From: JAIBJN01 sp035461525
GTDB taxonomy: Bacteria; Actinomycetota; Thermoleophilia; Gaiellales; Gaiellaceae
DNA length: 64,000 nt
Assembly (NCBI GenBank): GCA_035461525.1
Contig: DATHVD010000046.1
Span: 15,134-79,133 of the forward strand
Direction of reading: 5' to 3'
Shown here: positions 58,901-64,000 of the stretch, one piece after another
Layout: every line of letters begins with the position of its first letter
How positions within the stretch are numbered: position 1 is the stretch's first letter
Notes under the pieces: generated by a model
What the model saw: the letters and a program-made list of their open reading frames with translations, nothing else
Database searches by the model: none
What the model was told of the DNA's origin: nothing
Program-made: the position numbers and the translations under genes

Positions 58901-60085
58901 TCACCAGCGCAGGAGCGCGGCGACGCCGTCGGTCTCTGCGAGCGCCTCGGCCGCCTCGCCCTCGAGCGGGGTGACCGCCGCGTCGGTCGCCAGGGCCGCC
59001 TCGACCATGCGCTCGGCGAGGTTCGGCTCCGGCTCCAGGCTCTCCGCGTCGACGCCCGGGGGCACGACCCCCTCCGGCGCGAGCAGCCCGTCCGGGCTGC
59101 GGACGCCGGCGAGCTCGCGCTCCGGGTCGTAGAGCAGGTGCGAGACGCGGCCCTCGGCGAGCGCCGTGAGGACGTCGGCGACGCCGACCGCGCCGTGCCC
59201 GCCCGCGAGCGCGGAGTCCCGCGCGCGCTCGACGAGCTCCCGCTCGCGCCGCCGCGTCGCCGCCTCGAGCTCGGGCGCCAGCTCGGCCGCGAGCTCCGTT
59301 GGCGCGAGGTCCTCGAGCGTTCGCCCGACGAGCACGACGTCGCCGTTGGCCATCTGGACGTGCTCGGTCACGATCTTGCCCAGGTGGGGGTCGCCGGCGA
59401 CGACGAGGCGGTCCCACCCGTGTTCGGCGACGAGCTGACCCAGGCGCGTTCCCGCGGACTCGAGCAGCCTGACGCGGTGCTCCTCGAGCCGCCGCTCGAA
59501 CCGGTCCCGCTGGGGGGCGGACTGCTGTCCGCGTGCGGGGTTGGCCGCGGCAGGCCCCTTCATCTCGCGCCACTCGGACGTGTCCGGGTCGACCGAGAGC
59601 GTGAGCAGCTCGGACGTCACGCCGAGCCGGTGGTCGAGCACCCGCACGGTCGGAAGCGAGACCGCGACGAAGCCCGCCGGGCGCCCCTCGTCGAGGGCCG
59701 CCGCCAGGGGCGCGATGAAGGCCGTCTCGTCGAGGACGACGCGGGTGACGAGCGGCACCTGGAGGGCGATCTGGCGGACCTCGTCCGAGCCGACGGCCGC
59801 GAAGAGCGCGCGCCCGCGGCCGTGCGAAGCGGGGTCGACGAGATCTGCGAGGGCGGGTTGGAGCTCGCCCAGCCGGCGCTCGAGGGCCGTCCACCGCTCC
59901 CGGGGCCCCTGCTCCCTCATGCGCTCGCGCACCTCGCGCAGGCCGTTCTCGACGGCGATCGCCCAGGGCCTGCGCTGCGCGTTCTTCGCGTGCGGGTCGG
60001 CGTCGACGTAGACCGACAGAAAGCCGAGCGGGTCGCGCAGCCGGGCGAGCGAGAGGAGGTCGACCTGCGGCGCGCTCGAAGGCAT
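58901..60085 (-). CDS. VLRF1/baeRF-type protein (bacterial eRF1-like)
   Basis: 394 residues. The N-terminal domain (GFLSVYVDADPHAKNAQRRPW) and the helix-rich ending with VSHLLYDPERELAG resemble the baeRF/VLRF1 families, relatives of archaeo-eukaryotic release factor 1 implicated in ribosome rescue. The middle holds DRLVVAGDPHLGKIVTEHV. No GGQ motif is obvious (a Gln-rich stretch ARGQQSAPQRDRFE lies at the expected loop). TAGGCT ends 8 nt before the ATG. Confidence 0.75.
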   Translation of the reverse strand: MPSSAPQVDLLSLARLRDPLGFLSVYVDADPHAKNAQRRPWAIAVENGLREVRERMREQGPRERWTALERRLGELQPALADLVDPASHGRGRALFAAVGSDEVRQIALQVPLVTRVVLDETAFIAPLAAALDEGRPAGFVAVSLPTVRVLDHRLGVTSELLTLSVDPDTSEWREMKGPAAANPARGQQSAPQRDRFERRLEEHRVRLLESAGTRLGQLVAEHGWDRLVVAGDPHLGKIVTEHVQMANGDVVLVGRTLEDLAPTELAAELAPELEAATRRRERELVERARDSALAGGHGAVGVADVLTALAEGRVSHLLYDPERELAGVRSPDGLLAPEGVVPPGVDAESLEPEPNLAERMVEAALATDAAVTPLEGEAAEALAETDGVAALLRW

Positions 60086-60093
60086 GCTCTCGA

Positions 60094-60099
60094 AGCCTA
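60094..60099 (-). promoter_or_regulatory. -10 TAGGCT, leaderless
   Basis: TAGGCT on the - strand ends 8 nt before ATG 60085. Confidence 0.6.
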
Positions 60100-60116
60100 C
60101 CCGTGCCGCCCGGCTT

Positions 60117-61079
60117 CTAGTTCCAGCGCATCCCGTCGAGCCGGGAGAGGTCTACGTTCCCGCCGGAGAGGAGGCACGCGACCCGCGTGCCCGCCGGAGC
60201 GTCGACGATGCCCTCGCGGATCGCGGCCACCGTGGCCGCCGCCGCTCCCTCGACCACGAGCTTGCAGCGCGCCATCGTCCAGGCGACGTTGGCGAAGATC
60301 GTCTCGTCGGGCACGATCACGATCTCGTCCACGAAGCGGGAGACGAGCTCGAAGGTGCGCTCGCCGGCGCGCTTGACGCGCAGGCCGTCGATGATCGTGT
60401 CGCAGCGGTCGAGGGTGACGAGCTCGCCGGCCTCGACGCTCCGCTTCATCGCGGGCCCGTCCGAGGACTCGACGCCGACCACGCGGACGCCGGGGCTCGC
60501 CTGCTTCAGGTACGTCGCCACTCCGGAGATCAGCCCGCCGCCGCCGATCGGGACGACGACGACCTCGACCTCGGGCCAGTCGTCGTGCAGCTCGACCCCG
60601 ACGGTGCCCTGGCCGGCGATCAGGTCGACGTCGTCGAACGGGTGCACGTACGTGAGGCCGTCGCGCTCGACCAGCTCGCGCGCCTTCGCGTCCGCCTCGT
60701 CCCAGATCGACCCGTGGAGCACGACCTCGGCGCCGTACCCGCGTGTCGCCTCGATCTTCGCGGGTGTCGCGTTCTCGGCCATGCAGACTGTCGCGCGCAC
60801 GCCGAGCATCGCGGCCGCGAGGGCGACGCCCTGCGCATGGTTCCCCGCGGAGGAGCAGACGACCCCCCGGTCGCGCTCCTCCTGCGAGAGGCGCGAGAGC
60901 TTCACGAGCGGGCCGCGGATCTTGTAGGAGCCGGTGCGCTGGAGGCACTCGGCCTTGAGGCGGACGTCGAAGCCGGTCGCGGCGCTCAGCGTGCGGGAGC
61001 CGAGGAGGGGCGTCCTGTGGACGTGCGGCGCGACGAGCGGCATGGCGGCGCGCGAGTCGGGCAGGGTCGTGACGCTCAT
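60117..61079 (-). CDS. Threonine/serine dehydratase, PLP-dependent
   Basis: 320 residues, fold type II. PLP-Lys in TGSYKIRGP, SSAGNHAQGVALAA and the Gly-rich phosphate loop PIGGGGLISGVA are intact. No ACT regulatory domain, so it resembles catabolic TdcB or serine racemase-like enzymes rather than biosynthetic IlvA. A GGAGGAG site precedes the ATG, unlike the leaderless neighbours. Confidence 0.9.
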   Translation of the reverse strand: MSVTTLPDSRAAMPLVAPHVHRTPLLGSRTLSAATGFDVRLKAECLQRTGSYKIRGPLVKLSRLSQEERDRGVVCSSAGNHAQGVALAAAMLGVRATVCMAENATPAKIEATRGYGAEVVLHGSIWDEADAKARELVERDGLTYVHPFDDVDLIAGQGTVGVELHDDWPEVEVVVVPIGGGGLISGVATYLKQASPGVRVVGVESSDGPAMKRSVEAGELVTLDRCDTIIDGLRVKRAGERTFELVSRFVDEIVIVPDETIFANVAWTMARCKLVVEGAAAATVAAIREGIVDAPAGTRVACLLSGGNVDLSRLDGMRWN

Positions 61080-61103
61080 GGCTCCTCCAGGTCGGTTGCA
61101 GGG

Positions 61104-61109
61104 AGCCTA
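61104..61109 (-). promoter_or_regulatory. -10 TAGGCT with short leader
   Basis: TAGGCT on the - strand, 24 nt before the ATG 61079, leaving room for the GGAGG ribosome-binding site. Confidence 0.5.
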
Positions 61110-61147
61110 CGGCGTGGGCGCCGTTCGCGCGAGGGTGCGCCCCGCGC

Positions 61148-61153
61148 TAGTCT
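61148..61153 (+). promoter_or_regulatory. -10 TAGTCT of hcp-like gene, leaderless
   Basis: TAGTCT ends 7 nt before ATG 61161. Confidence 0.55.
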
Positions 61154-61160
61154 CCGCGCG

Positions 61161-61646
61161 ATGGCCGTCGACATGTTCCTGAGGATCGACGAGATTCCCG
61201 GCGGCAGCACGGACGCCCAGCACAAGGGCGAGATCGACGTGCTCGGCTACAGCTTCGGCGTCACCCAGACCGGCACGCTCGCGACGGGCGGCGCAGGGGC
61301 GGGCGCCGGCGCGGGCAAGCCGAGCTTCGCGGACCTCGTCGTCAGCTGTTCGACGAGCAAGGCCTCTCCGGAGCTCCTGGTCGCCTGCGCGTCCGGCCGG
61401 CACCTGAAGTCGGCGGTGCTCACCTGCCGCCGAAGAGACCCCAAGCCGCACGAGTTCAGCCACATCGAGCTGGGCGACGTGATCATCACGAGCTACCAGT
61501 CGGCCGGGTCCGACGGCGAGGTCCCGGTCGACCAGATCTCCCTCGCCTACGGGATGATCCGGACGACGTACTCGGGAGTCAACAAGAGCGGGAAGCCGAA
61601 GCCGCCCGTGACGGGCGGCTGGGACCTGAGGAACACCAAGGCCTAG
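61161..61646 (+). CDS. Hcp-family (T6SS tube-like) protein
   Basis: 161 residues. MAVDMFLRIDEIPGGSTD, GEIDVLGYSFGVTQ, LVVSCSTSKASPELLVAC and HIELGDVIITSYQ follow the Hcp1 pattern of the type VI secretion tube. There is an unusual Gly/Ala insertion (GGAGAGAGAGK) in the first loop. No other T6SS component is in the window and Actinobacteria generally lack T6SS, so it is probably a secreted or contractile-device-related orphan. Confidence 0.88.
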   Translation: MAVDMFLRIDEIPGGSTDAQHKGEIDVLGYSFGVTQTGTLATGGAGAGAGAGKPSFADLVVSCSTSKASPELLVACASGRHLKSAVLTCRRRDPKPHEFSHIELGDVIITSYQSAGSDGEVPVDQISLAYGMIRTTYSGVNKSGKPKPPVTGGWDLRNTKA

Positions 61647-61650
61647 GTCG

Positions 61651-62685
61651 ATGGCCGGCGCCGTGCGCGTGCGCTTCGCGCCGAGCCCGACGGGGTCGCT
61701 GCACCTCGGAGGCGCGCTGACGGCGGTGGCGAACCGGCGCTTCGCGGACAGCCACGGCGGGGCCCTCGTCCTGCGGATCGACGACACCGACGAAGCGCGT
61801 CGCGTGCCCAGGGCGGAGGAGGGCATCCTCGAGGATCTGCGCTGGCTCGGCATCGCGTGGGACGAGGGGCCCGTGCGCCAGAGCGAGCGGGCGGAGCGCC
61901 ACCGGGAGGCGGCGCGGGAGATCGGCGAGGTGGACGACGAGGGGGCGCTGCGCTTCCGCGGCGTCACGCTTCTCCGCGCCGACGGGCGGCCGACGTACCA
62001 CCTGGCCTCGGTGGTGGACGACCTCGACCTCGGGATCACGCACGTGATCCGCGGGAAGGACCTCCTGCCGGCGACGGCGGTGCAAGAGGAGATCGCCCGC
62101 GCGCTGGGCGTCGAGCCGCCCGCGTACGTCCACCACGGTCTCCTCGTCGGCGAGGACGGGCGCAAGCTCGGAAAGCGCGTGCGCTCGGCTTCGGTCGCCG
62201 GCCTGCGCGAGCTGGGGATCCCGCCGGAGGCCGCGCGCGCCTACCTGGAGGAGCTCGACCTGCCGCGGGGCGACGTCCGCCTCGACGAGTCCCGGCTGCG
62301 CCGGCTCGCGGTGGAGGCGCTCGGCCGGCTCTCCGACGAGGAGCTCGCCGCGAGGGCCGGCGCCCCCGCCCGCTTCGGCCCGGCTCTCCGCGGCGCCCGC
62401 GACCTCGCCGAGGCGCGCGCGACCGCCGCGAGCCTCGCAGAGCCGCCGGCCCCGGCACCGGCGCGCTCCCCGGAGACCTTGGAGCGCTTTCGCGAGCTCC
62501 GCGAGGCAGCGCCGGAGGAGCTGACGAAGGAGGAGGCGAAGACGATCGTTCGCGAGCTGAAGGCCGTCGGCGGCGACCTTCGCGCCCTCCGCATCGTCCT
62601 CACGGGCGCCGAGCGGGGCCCGGAGCTCTGGGCAGTGCTCGTCGCGCTTCCGTCGGCGGAAGCGCTTCGGCGCGTCAGCGGCTGA
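61651..62685 (+). CDS. Compact glutamyl-tRNA synthetase-like enzyme
   Basis: 344 residues. Class I signatures FAPSPTGSLHLGG, RIDDTDEARRV and GRKLGKRVRS are intact, and the C-terminal ELKAVGGDLRALRIVLTG and GPELWAVLVAL match the anticodon-binding end of GltX. Between GPVRQSERAERHREAA and LLRADGRPTYHLASVVDD about 60-70 residues of the acceptor-binding insertion are missing compared with usual GluRS, and no zinc cysteines of Glu-Q-RS are seen. It could be the cell's GluRS in reduced form or a paralog with another acceptor. Starts 4 nt after the hcp-like gene. Confidence 0.78.
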   Translation: MAGAVRVRFAPSPTGSLHLGGALTAVANRRFADSHGGALVLRIDDTDEARRVPRAEEGILEDLRWLGIAWDEGPVRQSERAERHREAAREIGEVDDEGALRFRGVTLLRADGRPTYHLASVVDDLDLGITHVIRGKDLLPATAVQEEIARALGVEPPAYVHHGLLVGEDGRKLGKRVRSASVAGLRELGIPPEAARAYLEELDLPRGDVRLDESRLRRLAVEALGRLSDEELAARAGAPARFGPALRGARDLAEARATAASLAEPPAPAPARSPETLERFRELREAAPEELTKEEAKTIVRELKAVGGDLRALRIVLTGAERGPELWAVLVALPSAEALRRVSG

Positions 62686-63574
62686 GCTCGGGCTGGAGCT
62701 CCCGTAGTGTTGCCAGGAACGCGTGCACGGCTCCGCCCGGCGCGCCGCGGTCACGACGGCGGATCGCCACGATCTGGCGTCGCACCGGCTCGGCGTCCTC
62801 CACGTCGACCTCGACCAGCAGGCCGGCCTCGAGCTCCTCGGCGACGGCGGTGTGGGGGAGGAGCGCGACGCCGAACCCCTCCTGCACCATCTTCTTCGCC
62901 GCGTCGATGTTGTCGAGCTCCATCACGCCGGTGGGCTGGACGCCGGCGCCGCGGAAGAGGGCGTTGGTCAGCTCGGTGTAGCTCGACGTGCGGTCGAAGA
63001 GGACGAGCTGCTCGGGGCCGATCTCCTCGAGGCGGATGCTCCGACGCGAGGCGAAACGGTGCCGCGGCTCGGCGACGAGGATGAGCCGGTCCTCGTAGAG
63101 CGGCGTGATCGAGATGTCCGGGTGCCGGAGCTCGCGCACGAGCCCGAGCTCCACCTGCTCGCGGAGGACGAGGTCGAGCACCTCCTCCGAGTGGCCCGTC
63201 TTCACGCTCACGCTCACGCGCGGGTGGCCGACCGCGAAGCGCTTGAGGATGGTCGGGAGCACGTAGGTCGAGACGGCCGGCGCCGCTCCCAGGGCCAGGC
63301 GCCCGGCACCGCCGCGCTCGAAGGCGTTCACGATCCTCCGCCCATCGTGGACGCTGTCGAGTGCCTTCACCGCATGCGGGAGGAAGACCTCGCCGGCCTC
63401 CGTGAGGCGCATCCCGCGCGGCGTGCGCACGAAGAGCTGGGCACCGAGGTCGGCCTCGAGCCTCTGGATCCGGGCAGTCAGCGCCGGCTGCGTGACGAAG
63501 AGCGCGTCCGCGGCCGACTTCACCTTCCGCGTGCGCGCCACCTCCACGAACGCCTCGATCTGCGCGAGCAACAC
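62675..63574 (-). CDS. LysR-family transcription regulator
   Basis: 299 residues. N-terminal HTH (FVEVARTRKVKSAADALFVTQPALTARIQRLE) and effector domain (VRELRHPDISITPLYEDRL, YTELTNALFRGAGV). Divergent to a mini-ORF and malate synthase, suggesting control of the glyoxylate pathway. GTG start with TAGACT ending 9 nt upstream. Its 3' end overlaps the GluRS-like gene by 11 bp. Confidence 0.92.
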   Translation of the reverse strand: MLLAQIEAFVEVARTRKVKSAADALFVTQPALTARIQRLEADLGAQLFVRTPRGMRLTEAGEVFLPHAVKALDSVHDGRRIVNAFERGGAGRLALGAAPAVSTYVLPTILKRFAVGHPRVSVSVKTGHSEEVLDLVLREQVELGLVRELRHPDISITPLYEDRLILVAEPRHRFASRRSIRLEEIGPEQLVLFDRTSSYTELTNALFRGAGVQPTGVMELDNIDAAKKMVQEGFGVALLPHTAVAEELEAGLLVEVDVEDAEPVRRQIVAIRRRDRGAPGGAVHAFLATLRELQPELSR

Positions 63575-63590
63575 GATAGATATAGTCTAT
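63575..63590. promoter_or_regulatory. Putative LysR-type binding site over TAGACT -10
   Basis: An AT-rich interrupted palindrome ATAG-N7-CTAT overlaps the LysR -10 TAGACT (63584-63589, - strand). This fits the T-N11-A rule and negative autoregulation. It stands out against the GC-rich surroundings. Confidence 0.55.
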
Positions 63591-63612
63591 AGCAGTGATC
63601 GAAAGAAACGAT

Positions 63613-63641
63613 TTGGTGAATACCGACGCGCGCCCTACCAT
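63613..63641 (+). promoter_or_regulatory. Promoter TTGGTG-17-TACCAT
   Basis: -35 TTGGTG (63613-63618) and -10 TACCAT (63636-63641), 17-bp spacing, directed at the mini-ORF and malate synthase. Confidence 0.6.
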
Positions 63642-63652
63642 CGAGAGGGTCA

Positions 63653-63802
63653 ATGCGACCGCCCGCCGTCGACACCGCCCCAGCGAAGCGCGAGCCCAGG
63701 GAGGCCGCGCGTGCACCCGCCTCGATCATCGTCCTCACGACGGCCGAGCTGACCGAGTGCACGTGCCCCGAGGCCTGCGACCGCGACCACGACCGCGACT
63801 AG
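63653..63802 (+). CDS. 49-residue Cys/His-rich mini-protein
   Basis: ATG at 63653 opens 49 codons: a basic Pro/Ala-rich first half, then SIIVLTTAELTECTCPEAC and an acidic/His tail DRDHDRD. Three Cys (CTC-x3-C) and a His could hold a metal or redox switch. It has its own good promoter, GAGAGGG just before the ATG, and ends 10 nt before malate synthase. A leader peptide is possible. Not recognised as a family. Confidence 0.6.
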   Translation: MRPPAVDTAPAKREPREAARAPASIIVLTTAELTECTCPEACDRDHDRD

Positions 63803-63812
63803 GGCTCGAGCG

Positions 63813-64000
63813 GTGACGGGGGAGACGGAGGTCGTTGCCGGTGTGGACGTTCGCGCGCCCCTCGAGCGGCGCGACGAGGAAATCCTGAGCCCGGGCGCGC
63901 TCGCGTTCCTCGCCGAGTTGCACCGCCGTTTCGAGCCCGCCCGCCGCGAGTTGCTCGCGCGGCGGGCCGAGCGCCACGTGCGCATCGACGCCGGCGAGCT
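63813..64000 (+). CDS. aceB: Malate synthase A, N-terminal part only
   Basis: GTG at 63813 begins VTGETEVVAGVDVRAP, then EILSPGALAFLAELHRRFEPARRELLARR, which is the conserved opening of malate synthase A (glyoxylate + acetyl-CoA to malate). The catalytic barrel lies beyond the window. Context with a divergent LysR supports a regulated glyoxylate-shunt locus. Confidence 0.82.
   Translation, partial: MTGETEVVAGVDVRAPLERRDEEILSPGALAFLAELHRRFEPARRELLARRAERHVRIDAGE

Noticed and set aside
1..64000. tRNA, rRNA, CRISPR arrays, insertion sequences, prophage or att sites.
   Set aside because: No cloverleaf-like segments with CCA-end pattern, no regularly spaced repeats, and no transposase or integrase motifs were seen on either strand by eye. 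A tRNAscan or profile search would be decisive.

Overview
This is a GC-rich, gene-dense bacterial segment with no rRNA, tRNA, CRISPR array, insertion sequence or phage gene that I could see. Many GTG/TTG starts, a radA-disA-carD-ispD-ispF neighbourhood, ClpC, F420/LLM-type oxidoreductases and the codon bias point to a high-GC actinobacterium. The content fits the Thermoleophilia (Gaiellales/Solirubrobacterales type), but that placement is an inference.

Layout. 1-9 kb: the end of coaX, a helix-turn-helix/double Clp-N protein, a secreted beta-propeller, a MOSC protein coupled to a giant cyclase-ATPase-solute-binding-protein fusion, a helical unknown, dusB, greA and lysS. 10-25 kb: an exopolysaccharide island on the + strand with glycosyltransferases, flippase, a Wzc-like ATPase, two O-antigen-ligase-type polymerases, a secreted glycoside hydrolase and a priming phosphoglycosyltransferase. 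That last gene is flanked by two tiny paralogous LPXTG-anchored proteins. 25-30 kb: an AlkA-type glycosylase, a broken CAP-domain gene, clpC, an AhpD-like protein and a membrane protein. 30-40 kb: radA-disA (c-di-AMP), carD, a DUF1444-like lipoprotein, ispD, a PHP phosphatase, ispF, nfeD-SPFH and a two-component system. 40-42 kb: mutY and a frameshifted HD-GYP remnant.

42-56 kb is a catabolic island on the - strand. One operon runs alcohol dehydrogenase > LLM oxidoreductase > hydantoinase > LacI regulator > AroE-like, and a clear LacI-type operator lies in front of it. A second block runs nitrilase > GntR, then M20 amidohydrolase > class III aminotransferase > APC permease > metallophosphoesterase > P1 aminopeptidase. 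Together these look like import and stepwise opening of cyclic amides, ureides or small beta-peptides. 56-64 kb: a CBS protein, a multiply frameshifted dehydrogenase pseudogene, a nucleotidyltransferase-like protein, a PNPOx-like protein, a VLRF1/baeRF-type protein, a threonine dehydratase, an orphan Hcp, an unusually small GluRS-like enzyme, and a LysR gene divergent from a Cys-rich mini-ORF and malate synthase.

A window-wide pattern stands out. At least 17 genes have a TAnnnT hexamer (often TAGACT, TAGGCT or TAGGAT) ending 6-9 nt before the start codon, the geometry of leaderless mRNAs. It also decides several ambiguous starts. Other genes (clpC, carD, the LPXTG genes, greA) instead carry good Shine-Dalgarno sequences.
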